DNA of 64,000 nucleotides from CALKAL01 sp051846895 (GTDB lineage Bacteria > Bacillota > Bacilli > Bacillales > Alkalibacillaceae): the NCBI GenBank assembly GCA_051846895.1, contig JBPYCQ010000001.1:243527-307526 (forward strand), given 5' to 3'. Shown piece after piece: positions 27,283-35,370 of this stretch; the stretch's first letter is position 1, and each line of letters starts with the position of its first letter. Both the position numbers and the translations under genes were made by a program. Below the pieces are notes generated by a model that worked only from the letters and a program-made list of their open reading frames with translations, searched no databases and was not told where the DNA came from.

Positions 27283-28422
27283 CTAGAAGTTTTTAGCATT
27301 TGGTTTATTAAAACCATATTGATCAAAAAATTGATCTCGAAAATCGCCGAGACGATCTTCTTTTATGGCTTGTCTCACTTGCTCCATTAATTTTACCAAA
27401 AAGTATAGGTTATGATAAGTGGTTAATCTCAATCCGAGTGTTTCATTCGCTTTTATTAAGTGACGAATGTACGCCCGAGAGTAATTTCGGCATGTATAAC
27501 AGTTGCAATGATGGTCTAATGGTGTGAAGTCACGAGCATATTTAGCATTTCTAACAACTAATCTACCTTCAGAAGTCATACACGTTCCATTTCGTGCAAT
27601 TCGTGTCGGTAATACACAATCAAACATATCAACTCCACGAATAGCACCATCAATTAATGAATCTGGTGAACCTACACCCATTAAATATCTTGGTTTGTTT
27701 GCCGGTAATAGGGGTGTTGTAAATTCTAATACTTCATTCATAATATGTTTAGGCTCGCCAACAGATAAACCTCCGATGGCGTAACCAGGAAAATCCATTG
27801 AGGTTAAATTTTCAGCACTTTGTCTTCTTAAATCTTCATATTCCCCACCTTGAACAATTCCAAACAATGATTGACGTTCCGTATTTTGATGTGCTTGTAA
27901 ACATCTTTCAGCCCATCTGCTCGTTCTCTCAACAGATTGTTTCATATATTTATGCTCTGCAGGGTATGGTGGGCATTCATCAAAGGCCATCATTATATCA
28001 GAACCAAGTGCGTTTTGGATTTGCATCGCCTTTTCAGGTGAAAGGAATAATTTTTCCCCATTAAGGTGATTACGGAAATGTACCCCTTCTTCTTCAATAT
28101 GACGCATATCACTCAAACTAAACACTTGGAATCCACCAGAGTCTGTTAAGATTGAACCATCCCAATTCATGAATGAATGTAGTCCGCCCGCTTCTTTAAT
28201 AATCTCTTCTCCAGGTCTAAGCCATAAGTGATAAGTGTTTGAAAGAATTATATTTGCACCGATTTCTTTTAATTCTTCTGGGCTCATCGTTTTTACAGTT
28301 GCAAGTGTTCCAACTGGCATGAACACGGGTGTATCGAATGAACCATGTGGGGTATGAACTTTTCCTAGCCTTGCTCCAGTTTGTTTACACGTTTTTATTA
28401 ATTCATATGTCACGGCTGCCAT
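27283..28422 (-). CDS. tgt: tRNA-guanine transglycosylase
   Basis: Exchanges guanine-34 of tRNAs with GUN anticodons for preQ1, the first tRNA-bound step of queuosine formation. The 379 residues have the TIM-barrel signatures LSNTYHLWLRPGEE, LTDSGGFQVFSL, the nucleophile region GVDMFDCVLPTRIARNG, and the zinc-binding CNCYTCRNYSRAYIRHL with a following histidine. It lies 20 bp after queA, so both queuosine enzymes are linked. No preQ1 synthesis genes are seen in the window. Confidence 0.97.
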   Translation of the reverse strand: MAAVTYELIKTCKQTGARLGKVHTPHGSFDTPVFMPVGTLATVKTMSPEELKEIGANIILSNTYHLWLRPGEEIIKEAGGLHSFMNWDGSILTDSGGFQVFSLSDMRHIEEEGVHFRNHLNGEKLFLSPEKAMQIQNALGSDIMMAFDECPPYPAEHKYMKQSVERTSRWAERCLQAHQNTERQSLFGIVQGGEYEDLRRQSAENLTSMDFPGYAIGGLSVGEPKHIMNEVLEFTTPLLPANKPRYLMGVGSPDSLIDGAIRGVDMFDCVLPTRIARNGTCMTSEGRLVVRNAKYARDFTPLDHHCNCYTCRNYSRAYIRHLIKANETLGLRLTTYHNLYFLVKLMEQVRQAIKEDRLGDFRDQFFDQYGFNKPNAKNF

Positions 28423-28441
28423 TTTTCATTACTCCTAATCT

Positions 28442-29470
28442 TTATATGATCAGCATTGCATCGCCAAAACTGAAGAAACGATACTGCTCTTTAACTGCTT
28501 CCTGATATGACTTTAAAATTAATTCACGATTAGCAAACGCACTCACTAACATGATTAACGTCGATTTAGGTAAATGGAAATTTGTAATCATGGCATCAAT
28601 CGCTCGGAACTGATAGGGTGGATAAATAAAAATATTTGTCCAACCACTTTTTGCTACAAAATTTCCATTCTCATCACTAGCAATTGTTTCAAGCGTTCTA
28701 ACGGAAGTTGTCCCAACTGCAATAATGCGTTTACCATTTGCTTTTGTTTGATTTAGTAATTTTGCGGTTGGTTCGTCCATTTGGTAAAATTCTGAATGCA
28801 TCTCATGTTCTTGAATGTTATTCGTTTGTACGGGTCTAAATGTACCTAATCCAACATGAAGAGTAATATACGCAATGTTAATTCCTTTTTTCTTAATATC
28901 ATCTAGTAACTCTTCTGTAAAATGCAAGCCAGCAGTCGGCGCAGCTGCAGATCCGACTTCTTTAGCAAAGACTGTTTGATAACGATCTTTGTCCTTAAGC
29001 TGTTCCTTTATGTAAGGCGGTAAAGGCATATCACCTAACTGATCTAAAACTTGTAAGAAGATACCTTCATACTCAAAACGAACTAATCGTCCACCATGAT
29101 CTTTTATACCAGTACAGACCGCCTTAAGCAAACCATTTCCAAACTGAATAACGGTACCGACCTTAACTTTCTTAGCAGGTTTAATGAGAACTTCCCATTC
29201 ATCTTTTTCATGTTCAGTTAAAAGTAAAACTTCGACTTTACCACCTGTATCAGCCTTTTGGCCAATTAGTCGAGCAGGTAGTACTTTTGTATTGTTTAAA
29301 ACTAAACAGTCCCCTTCATTAAAATAATCTAAAATATTATAAAAATGTTTATGATCAATACTATCTTTACCTCTATTAACAACCATTAAACGTGACGCTG
29401 ATCTTTCCAACAATGGTGTTTGAGCAATTAACTCATCAGGCAAATAAAAGTCAAAATCATTAACGTTCAT
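28442..29470 (-). CDS. queA: S-adenosylmethionine:tRNA ribosyltransferase-isomerase
   Basis: Transfers and rearranges the ribosyl part of SAM onto preQ1-tRNA to make epoxyqueuosine. The family features are FDFYLPDELIAQTPLLERSASRLMVV at the N-terminus, APTAGLHFTEELL, and the C-terminal NFHLPKSTLIMLVSAFA. There are 342 residues from the ATG at 29470, which gives the usual MNVNDFDFYLP start. The ribosome site is weak (AAAGGG 12 bp away), and an ATG four codons further upstream remains possible. It lies between the DUF2905 gene and tgt. Confidence 0.95.
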   Translation of the reverse strand: MNVNDFDFYLPDELIAQTPLLERSASRLMVVNRGKDSIDHKHFYNILDYFNEGDCLVLNNTKVLPARLIGQKADTGGKVEVLLLTEHEKDEWEVLIKPAKKVKVGTVIQFGNGLLKAVCTGIKDHGGRLVRFEYEGIFLQVLDQLGDMPLPPYIKEQLKDKDRYQTVFAKEVGSAAAPTAGLHFTEELLDDIKKKGINIAYITLHVGLGTFRPVQTNNIQEHEMHSEFYQMDEPTAKLLNQTKANGKRIIAVGTTSVRTLETIASDENGNFVAKSGWTNIFIYPPYQFRAIDAMITNFHLPKSTLIMLVSAFANRELILKSYQEAVKEQYRFFSFGDAMLII

Positions 29471-29486
29471 GTTGTAACACATCCCT

Positions 29487-29687
29487 TTATTTAAACCTTC
29501 CAAAAATGTAGAATATAAGACTTAAAATAATACTTACCACAATTGATGTTACAATCGGAAAATAAATGGTCGTATTTCCTTTTTTAAAGACGATATCACC
29601 AGGTAGTTTACCAATAAAACTCCATACAATACCGACTACAACCATGATAATCCCTATGACAATAAAGACTTTACCAAAATCGGTCAA
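29487..29687 (-). CDS. DUF2905 small membrane protein
   Basis: A 66-residue protein with two transmembrane helices (about 5-23 and 45-62) and the motif IGKLPGDIVFKKGNTTIYFPIVTSI. DUF2905 proteins are unexplained but very often lie beside ruvB or queA. The frame starts with TTG at 29687, overlapping the ruvB stop (TTGA, 4 bp). GGGAGG lies 10 bp upstream within ruvB. This coupling and the family match support the TTG start. Confidence 0.85.
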   Translation of the reverse strand: MTDFGKVFIVIGIIMVVVGIVWSFIGKLPGDIVFKKGNTTIYFPIVTSIVVSIILSLIFYIFGRFK

Positions 29688-30685
29688 GATGATGGTACCT
29701 CCCTATTAAAGTGGTTATACGCTTTTTCTGTCGCAATTCTACCTCGAGGAGTCCGCTGAATAAACCCTTGTTGTAATAAAAAAGGTTCATATACATCTTC
29801 AATAGTCTGTGATTCTTCACCAATTGTAGCAGCAATCGTATCTACACCAACCGGTCCACCCTTAAATCGATCAATAATACCTAACAAATATTTATGATCA
29901 ATATAATCGAGTCCAGCTTCGTCAACTTGAAGCATGGATAGGGCTTTTTGAGTAGTTTCTAAAGTAATCGTTTTCTCTTGATTGACTTGAGCAATATCAC
30001 GCACTCTACGCAAAAGGCGATTCGCAATTCTAGGTGTTCCCCGTGAGCGAGAGGCAATCTCTTTTGCTGCTAAATCATCAATTTCAACTTCAAAAATATC
30101 AGCTGTCCGATTAATAATTAAACTTAGATCATATTCTTCATAAAATTCAAGTCGACTTAAAACACCAAAGCGATCTCTTAATGGGGCTGAAAGGAGACCC
30201 GCTCTAGTAGTGGCTCCAACTAAAGTAAAAGGGGGCAAATCTAATCGGACTGACCTTGCACTTGGCCCTTGTCCAATGACAATATCAAGTACAAAGTCTT
30301 CCATCGCTGGATATAATATTTCTTCCACAGATCTAGGTAGTCGATGGATTTCATCAATAAATAACACATCACCTGGTTCAAGAGAAGATAATATGGCAGC
30401 TAAATCACCTGCACGTTCAATGGCAGGTCCTGAAGTGGTACGGAATTGGACATTCATTTCATTAGCAATAATTTGTGCTAAAGTTGTTTTACCTAGTCCA
30501 GGTGGTCCGTATAATAATACGTGGTCAAGAGATTCTTCACGCATTTTTGCCGCTTCAATAAAAATACTCAGATTTTCCTTTGTCTTTGTTTGTCCGATGT
30601 ATTGATTTAAAGTTTGAGGCCTTATGCTTTGTTCAATTTCTTCATCTTCTATTTGTAGTTCACCCGAGATCATTCGTTCATCCAT
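29684..30685 (-). CDS. ruvB: Holliday junction helicase subunit RuvB
   Basis: The AAA+ motor of the RuvAB branch-migration complex. The 333 residues show Walker A GPPGLGKTT, Walker B DVLFIDEIHRLPR, sensor 1 TLVGATTRAGLLSAPLRDRFG and the winged-helix DNA-binding tail (LQQGFIQRTPRGRIATEKA). The length is normal. It lies 15 bp after ruvA and shares its LexA-box promoter region. The ATG has GAAGGTGA upstream. Confidence 0.97.
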   Translation of the reverse strand: MDERMISGELQIEDEEIEQSIRPQTLNQYIGQTKTKENLSIFIEAAKMREESLDHVLLYGPPGLGKTTLAQIIANEMNVQFRTTSGPAIERAGDLAAILSSLEPGDVLFIDEIHRLPRSVEEILYPAMEDFVLDIVIGQGPSARSVRLDLPPFTLVGATTRAGLLSAPLRDRFGVLSRLEFYEEYDLSLIINRTADIFEVEIDDLAAKEIASRSRGTPRIANRLLRRVRDIAQVNQEKTITLETTQKALSMLQVDEAGLDYIDHKYLLGIIDRFKGGPVGVDTIAATIGEESQTIEDVYEPFLLQQGFIQRTPRGRIATEKAYNHFNREVPSS

Positions 30686-30700
30686 ATATACTCACCTTCT

Positions 30701-31306
30701 TTAATTCCGCATTAATAATTGTAGTCCTTTTTTTACTAAATCATCCGTCGTCATTGCATCTTCTAGTCTTAACTTTTGTGAGACTGCATTTATCTCCCTT
30801 GGCGTATAACCTAATGCTTTCAATGCTTGAATCGCTTCATCGAGAATTGCTTGATTATTATCTTTTAAATGTGTTGACGTTTGATTATGGTGTGGCAAAT
30901 GTAACCATTCGTCTACTTTTCCTTTTAAATCTAAAATCATTTGTCTTGCTGTTTTTTTACCGACACCTGGGAATTTAGTTAAATAAGACTCATCTTCATT
31001 TTCAATTGCTACAGCGAATTCACTAACTGTTGTTTGTCCAACAATATTTAATGCGTTTTTTGGGCCAATACCTGAAACATTAAGTAGTTTTTTAAATAAA
31101 TCTTTTTCTTCTATCTGTTTAAAGCCATACAAAAGTTGCAGGTCTTCACGAACGTAATAATATGTATAAACTTTTATTTCTTGATTAAGCTGTCCAGTAA
31201 ATTGATTTGGGTGAGAACAAACGATTTCATATCCTATACCGGAAATATCTATTACAACATGATCTTCATTTACAGCTACTAGTTCACCCTTTATATATGC
31301 GTACAT
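30701..31306 (-). CDS. ruvA: Holliday junction branch migration protein RuvA
   Basis: Recognises four-way junctions and loads RuvB. The 201 residues contain the N-terminal OB domain (MYAYIKGELVAVNEDHVVIDISGIGYEIV), two helix-hairpin-helix motifs (LLNVSGIGPKNALNIVG and LTKFPGVGKKTARQMILDLKGK), and the C-terminal RuvB-binding domain III (ALKALGYTPREINAV). It begins the string ruvA-ruvB-DUF2905-queA-tgt-yajC. A LexA-type palindrome lies 18 bp upstream. Confidence 0.96.
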   Translation of the reverse strand: MYAYIKGELVAVNEDHVVIDISGIGYEIVCSHPNQFTGQLNQEIKVYTYYYVREDLQLLYGFKQIEEKDLFKKLLNVSGIGPKNALNIVGQTTVSEFAVAIENEDESYLTKFPGVGKKTARQMILDLKGKVDEWLHLPHHNQTSTHLKDNNQAILDEAIQALKALGYTPREINAVSQKLRLEDAMTTDDLVKKGLQLLMRN

Positions 31307-31323
31307 TCTTCTCCCCCTATAAT

Positions 31324-31335
31324 GAACAATCGTTC
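31324..31335. promoter_or_regulatory. LexA (DinR) box upstream of ruvA
   Basis: GAAC-AATC-GTTC is a perfect match to the GAAC-N4-GTTC core of the Bacillus SOS box. It sits 18 bp before the ruvA start. The flanking bases (T and T) differ from the fullest consensus CGAAC...GTTCG. Confidence 0.7.
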
Positions 31336-31370
31336 TATTCCTAGTTTAACATATAATTAAAATAAATTAG

Positions 31371-31410
31371 AAAAGCGGACTGACCCAATTTATGTTTGGG
31401 ACCAGCCCGG
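31371..31410 (-). terminator. Intrinsic terminator after yebC
   Basis: A hairpin with TCCCAA/TTGGG at its top and imperfect pairing below lies 27 bp after the yebC stop. It is followed on the minus strand by CTTTTCTAATTTATTTT. Confidence 0.7.
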
Positions 31411-31436
31411 CAACTTTAATAGAGTATTTTTGAAAA

Positions 31437-32153
31437 TTATTGCATATTATGATGAACATCTTGAACATCATCAAGGTCTTCTAGCATATCTATTAGTTTT
31501 TCCATATCTTCTTTAAGCTCATCGTTAATTTCAGTATACGTATCAGGGACCATTGTTAATTCAGCTGCTTCTAACGTATATTTCTGTAACGCATCCTTGA
31601 CAGCTTCAAAATCCTCAACTGATGTAAAAATTTCAAAAACTTCATCACTAGATTCGACTTCTTCGCAACCCGCTTCTATGGCCTCAAGAAGAAATTCATC
31701 TTCATCAATAGTAATATTTGATCGATCGATGACGATGTATCCTTTGCGTTGGAACATGAAAGAGACACAGCCATTTTCCCCAAGATTTCCATTGTTTTTT
31801 GAGAAGGCGTGACGTACTTCTGCTGCTGTTCTGTTTTTATTATCCGTTAAAACTTCTACCATCACCGCAACGCCACCCGGACCATAACCTTCATAAGTCA
31901 ATTCTTCATAATTTGCCCCGTCAACGTTTCCTGTCGCTTTATTTATAGCTCTTTCAATATTATCATTAGGCATATTATTTGCTCTTGCTTTATCAACGAC
32001 TAAACGCAAGGAAGCATTTGTTTGTAAATCCCCTCCACCTTGTTTTGCCGCCATATAAATTTCCTTAGCCAATTTCATGAAAATTTTGCCACGCTTAGCA
32101 TCTTTCGCTTGCTTTTTATGTTTAATATTATGCCATTTTGAATGACCTGCCAT
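31437..32153 (-). CDS. YebC/PmpR-family protein
   Basis: A 238-residue three-domain protein with the universal start MAGHSKWHNIKHKKQAKDAKRG, the middle AEVRHAFSKNNGNLGENGCVSFMF, and the C-terminal TMVPDTYTEI. The family is known as a transcription regulator and, more recently, as a ribosome-associated factor that resolves stalling at proline-rich stretches. Which role applies here cannot be told. The B. subtilis counterpart is YrbC, also near safA and ruvA. The start has AAGGGGAGAG. Confidence 0.94.
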   Translation of the reverse strand: MAGHSKWHNIKHKKQAKDAKRGKIFMKLAKEIYMAAKQGGGDLQTNASLRLVVDKARANNMPNDNIERAINKATGNVDGANYEELTYEGYGPGGVAVMVEVLTDNKNRTAAEVRHAFSKNNGNLGENGCVSFMFQRKGYIVIDRSNITIDEDEFLLEAIEAGCEEVESSDEVFEIFTSVEDFEAVKDALQKYTLEAAELTMVPDTYTEINDELKEDMEKLIDMLEDLDDVQDVHHNMQ

Positions 32154-32175
32154 ACTTTTTCTCTCCCCTTATTTC

Positions 32176-32928
32176 TTATTTGACTAAATCATAAACACGA
32201 TATATTTTTCCGTTAGTCAAATTTTCTTTGTTTTTGAGCAAATTACTCAATAGATCTGCTACTTCTATTGGGTTTCTTAGTTGACCTTTCTTTTTAAAAT
32301 CTTTGAATTTCTCAACTTCTATAAAGTCATCTTCATCAACAGAGCAGATTTCCTTTTGCATTTCGGTATCCATTGTGCCAGGACTAAATGCGATATGTAA
32401 ATCATTTGTTTTTCTTTCAGTCGCTTCTAAAGCTGAAACCTCAGTATACATATTAATAGCCGCCTTTGTAGCACAATACGCGTTCCAGCCATAAACTCTT
32501 CTTTCCGCTGCACCTGAAGTAACATTTATAAATATTGACTGATTAGCTTTAACTTCTTGTTTGATTGTATTAACAATAATCATGACTGTTGTCATATTCA
32601 ATGTAACATGATTAGCAATATCTTCATTATTTAATGTGCCAACTGGGCCAATTGGTTGTACCGTACCTGCATTATTAACAACAACTAGTTCATCTATAGA
32701 TATTTCTTTTAGCTGTGAAGTTATCAAATTTAATGTTTGAGTCAGTTGCTTCAAGTCAATTAAATCGACAGAAAAATGATTATAACTGACTTTATGTTTT
32801 GAAGCTAATTCATCTAAGTTAGGGTTTCCACGTGCTAATGTAATAACACTATATCCGTCTTTAATAAAATTCCTCGCTACTTCTAACCCTAATCCACGTG
32901 AAGCTCCAGTAACAATGGCATATTTCAT
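32176..32928 (-). CDS. Short-chain dehydrogenase/reductase (sepiapterin/benzil reductase-like)
   Basis: A classical SDR of 250 residues: TGASRGLG nucleotide-binding motif at 7-14, NNAG near 88, the active-site serine in VTSGAAERRVYGWNAYCATKAA with YCATK as the YxxxK motif, and a C-terminus that fits the benzil/sepiapterin reductase (YueD) branch. The substrate is unknown. The ATG at 32928 has GGAGGGG, which itself overlaps an upstream ATG that would extend the frame by five codons. It lies between the CoxA-like gene and yebC, an insertion relative to B. subtilis. Confidence 0.85.
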   Translation of the reverse strand: MKYAIVTGASRGLGLEVARNFIKDGYSVITLARGNPNLDELASKHKVSYNHFSVDLIDLKQLTQTLNLITSQLKEISIDELVVVNNAGTVQPIGPVGTLNNEDIANHVTLNMTTVMIIVNTIKQEVKANQSIFINVTSGAAERRVYGWNAYCATKAAINMYTEVSALEATERKTNDLHIAFSPGTMDTEMQKEICSVDEDDFIEVEKFKDFKKKGQLRNPIEVADLLSNLLKNKENLTNGKIYRVYDLVK

Positions 32929-32950
32929 ATTATTCCCCTCCATATGTATA

Positions 32951-32976
32951 GGAAAAGGAAATATATTTCCTTTTCC
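32951..32976. repeat. 26-bp perfect palindrome between SDR gene and CoxA-like gene
   Basis: GGAAAAGGAAATA is followed directly by its reverse complement with no spacer. It lies 11 bp beyond the stop of the CoxA-like gene and 23 bp before the SDR start. It could form a hairpin in the transcript or be a protein site. There is no T-run of note on the minus strand, so a standard terminator is not supported. Confidence 0.75.
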
Positions 32977-32986
32977 TTATATTTCT

Positions 32987-33490
32987 TTAGCGTTTACGAT
33001 CTTCTATTCTGTTATGAAACTCACGGTCAACCCATACTGTAATATCCGTTCTACCAGTTATATTTTCTACTACTTCTTTAACTTTTTCAATGACTTGCTC
33101 TTCATTTGTACGACTACTTAAGTTAACGGCAACATAAATATGGTCATCTTGTATTGAAACTCCTGCTTCCCTTATTTCTCGCATTTGTCTTAGTTCATAA
33201 TAAATATTACGTTGTTGTACATTTATTTCATTGCGTTGTTCTGTACCATTATCACTACCAAAGCGATACCCATTCGTATTATCTAAAGTTTCTTCTGTTT
33301 CTTCTCGTTCGTAATATTCGTATGGGTTTGGATACATGTTATAACGAATTGCTTCGTCTTGAGTTAATCTCTTCGTTTGTATATCTGTAGTTTGCTCACT
33401 ATTCGTTAAACTACCTTCTTGATCAGGTTTAGTTAACGTACATGCCGTTAATATGAGTAAAATGCTAAAGAAGATGAGTAACCTTTTCAA
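32987..33490 (-). CDS. YhcN/YlaJ-family sporulation lipoprotein, CoxA-like
   Basis: A secreted lipoprotein of 167 residues. The signal peptide MKRLLIFFSILLILTAC ends in a lipobox with C17 as the lipid-anchored residue. The mature part has the YhcN/YlaJ domain (VNLSSRTNEEQVIEKVKEVVENITGRTDITVWVDREF). The frame has an upstream ATG, but GGGAGGTG precedes a TTG at 33490 that gives exactly the signal sequence, so TTG is chosen. In B. subtilis the cortex protein CoxA (YrbB) of this family is encoded next to safA and yrbC; here nadE lies between it and safA. The assignment to CoxA rests on position. Confidence 0.85.
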   Translation of the reverse strand: MKRLLIFFSILLILTACTLTKPDQEGSLTNSEQTTDIQTKRLTQDEAIRYNMYPNPYEYYEREETEETLDNTNGYRFGSDNGTEQRNEINVQQRNIYYELRQMREIREAGVSIQDDHIYVAVNLSSRTNEEQVIEKVKEVVENITGRTDITVWVDREFHNRIEDRKR

Positions 33491-33551
33491 CTTGAAAACA
33501 CCTCCCTTTTCATTAGTTTGAATTAAGAGGTGTTTCCACATTCGTTATTTT

Positions 33552-34304
33552 TTAAGTGAATTGATGGAAATCTGGTGGTGACGTTGGTATCTTGCGTTTA
33601 TGCTCAGTTCGTTTGTGCATTTTTTCAATTAGTAATGCATCACTTTCAGGGATGTTGTCACCGTTTAAATATCTGTCAATTAAATCATATGAAACGCCCA
33701 TCTCTTCCTCATCGGTTTGACCTTCCCAAAGACCTGCACTAGGTGCTTTATTAATTATTTCATCAGGGACACCAAGTATTTTTGCCATTTGACGAACTTC
33801 ACCTTTTGAATAATGAATGATTGGTGCTAAATCAACACCGCCATCTCCATATTTTGTAAAATAACCTGTGTAATATTCAGCTTTATTATCCGTCCCCACA
33901 ACAAGATAATTGTAATTCGTAGCAAAAGTATATATTGTGCTCATACGTAAACGGGCTCTTAAATTTGCATCAGCAAGTCGTTCAGAAGCATCATTCCACT
34001 CGTTAATATCTTTAACGTCTGATTTAATCATTTGAAATAAAGATTGATGTATAGTTGATAAATCTATGGTTGTATAGTTCAAATTAATTTTTTCGGCAAC
34101 TAATTTTGCATGTTCAACATCTTCATCACTACTATGACAAGGCATAATTACACCTAAAGAATCTTTTGGAAATGCTCTTTTAATTAAACAGCCAACTAAA
34201 GCTGAGTCAATTCCACCACTTAAACCGACAATCAACCCTTTAACATTTGCTTCTTTAACTTGATTTTGTAGCCATTTAGTAAGTTGTTCAATATGATAAT
34301 CCAT
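33552..34304 (-). CDS. nadE: Ammonia-dependent NAD synthetase
   Basis: Converts nicotinate adenine dinucleotide, ATP and ammonia to NAD. There is no glutaminase domain: the 250 residues are the synthetase alone. The ATP pyrophosphatase P-loop LSGGIDSALVG is near 27-37, and VVGTDNKAEYYTGYFTKYGDGGVDLAPI carries the substrate-binding residues. KAPSAGLWEGQTDEEEMG matches the conserved loop. The start has AAGGAG. B. subtilis has nadE elsewhere on the chromosome, so this position is a rearrangement or an additional copy. Confidence 0.94.
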   Translation of the reverse strand: MDYHIEQLTKWLQNQVKEANVKGLIVGLSGGIDSALVGCLIKRAFPKDSLGVIMPCHSSDEDVEHAKLVAEKINLNYTTIDLSTIHQSLFQMIKSDVKDINEWNDASERLADANLRARLRMSTIYTFATNYNYLVVGTDNKAEYYTGYFTKYGDGGVDLAPIIHYSKGEVRQMAKILGVPDEIINKAPSAGLWEGQTDEEEMGVSYDLIDRYLNGDNIPESDALLIEKMHKRTEHKRKIPTSPPDFHQFT

Positions 34305-34394
34305 CCTAATCTCCTTCTTAAATGGTGATTATCTTTTATTTTATCATATATTTTTCAAATTACACAAAACGTCATCAAGTATCATTAAAAAGCA

Positions 34395-34426
34395 AAAACG
34401 ACTTACTGCTTTTCGTAAGCCGTTTT
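34395..34426 (-). terminator. Intrinsic terminator after safA
   Basis: Arms AAAACG(G)CTTAC and GTAAG(T)CGTTTT form a hairpin with a single mismatch, followed by TTGCTTTTT on the minus strand. It lies 12 bp after the safA stop. Confidence 0.85.
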
Positions 34427-34438
34427 AAAACAACACCT

Positions 34439-35266
34439 TTAATAATAGTAACCTGGTGCCTGGCATCCACTCAGTTGTGAATGATACTGAAATGGATTAA
34501 ACCACATATTTTGATAATAAGTATAATTATTTGGGTTATAAAATTCTTCATTATTTATAGGTTGAGGCGAAAGTGAACCATAATAAACCGCACTAGCACT
34601 ATATGGACCATATGGACTAATTGGTTGAGTATACTGTGCAGGCATAAACGGTTGATAATAAAATTGTTGATTCATCATTTCATGCCCTTCATCATGCATC
34701 ATGTCATAACCACGTTGTTCAACTTGTTCATTTATTTCGTTTTGACTAGAATATGAATCAGAAAATGTTGGAGACCAGTTGACAGGTTGAGCATATAATT
34801 GTTGCTGTGTCTCAACTAATTGATCTAGAATTTTTTCGTCTTCATCATCATAAGCTGTTATTTCTTTGTCATGGAAAAACCCTTCATCTTCATCAATACG
34901 TGGAATCATTTTTGGTATGTCAGGATCATGTGGCGGTTCAAGTGACCGATCAGAAACAGATATTTTATTTTCTACAAAAGATTCATTCCCTTTCCGTTCT
35001 ACTTGATCCATTTTTTCATTTTTATCACGTTCAGCATTTTTTACGCTCGTTTCATCTTTTTTCCTCTCTGGTTGAGCGTTGACTTCAACCTCTTTTTTAC
35101 CTGTTGAGGTCGCGTGTGTCATCGGAACTTTGATTTTCATCCCTGGCATAATAAGATCAGGATTAGCGATTTGTTTATTCATTTTCACTAACTCATCTAA
35201 TGCCATATTATATTTTTCAGCAATTGACTGCATCGTTTCCCCTTTTTTGACAATATGGAATTTCAT
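34439..35266 (-). CDS. safA: Spore coat assembly factor SafA
   Basis: A spore inner-coat morphogenetic protein of 275 residues. The N-terminal LysM domain (residues 1-46, KFHIVKKGETMQSIAEKYN...MPGMKIKVP) is expected to bind the cortex. A charged low-complexity linker follows, then a Tyr/Pro/Gln-rich region (residues about 170-275, ending in a GYYY tail) typical of coat proteins. The ATG at 35266 has AAAGGGG at 7 bp. The C-terminal region diverges strongly, as usual for SafA. It stands between obgE and nadE; B. subtilis has pheA and pheB between obg and safA, which are absent here. A GCATACC element resembling a sigma-E -35 lies near 35306-35313 but is weak. Confidence 0.85.
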   Translation of the reverse strand: MKFHIVKKGETMQSIAEKYNMALDELVKMNKQIANPDLIMPGMKIKVPMTHATSTGKKEVEVNAQPERKKDETSVKNAERDKNEKMDQVERKGNESFVENKISVSDRSLEPPHDPDIPKMIPRIDEDEGFFHDKEITAYDDEDEKILDQLVETQQQLYAQPVNWSPTFSDSYSSQNEINEQVEQRGYDMMHDEGHEMMNQQFYYQPFMPAQYTQPISPYGPYSASAVYYGSLSPQPINNEEFYNPNNYTYYQNMWFNPFQYHSQLSGCQAPGYYY

Positions 35267-35327
35267 ATTCATACCCCTTTCACATAATTGTGCAATATAT
35301 TAACAAGGTATGCATAAAAACGAAAAA

Positions 35328-35360
35328 TGTTGAGCATTCGCCTAAAGAAAATGCTCAACA
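35328..35360 (-). terminator. Intrinsic terminator after obgE
   Basis: An 11-bp stem of TGTTGAGCATT and AATGCTCAACA, followed by TTTTTCG on the minus strand, 11 bp after the obgE stop. Confidence 0.9.
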
Positions 35361-35370
35361 CCATTAAAAA

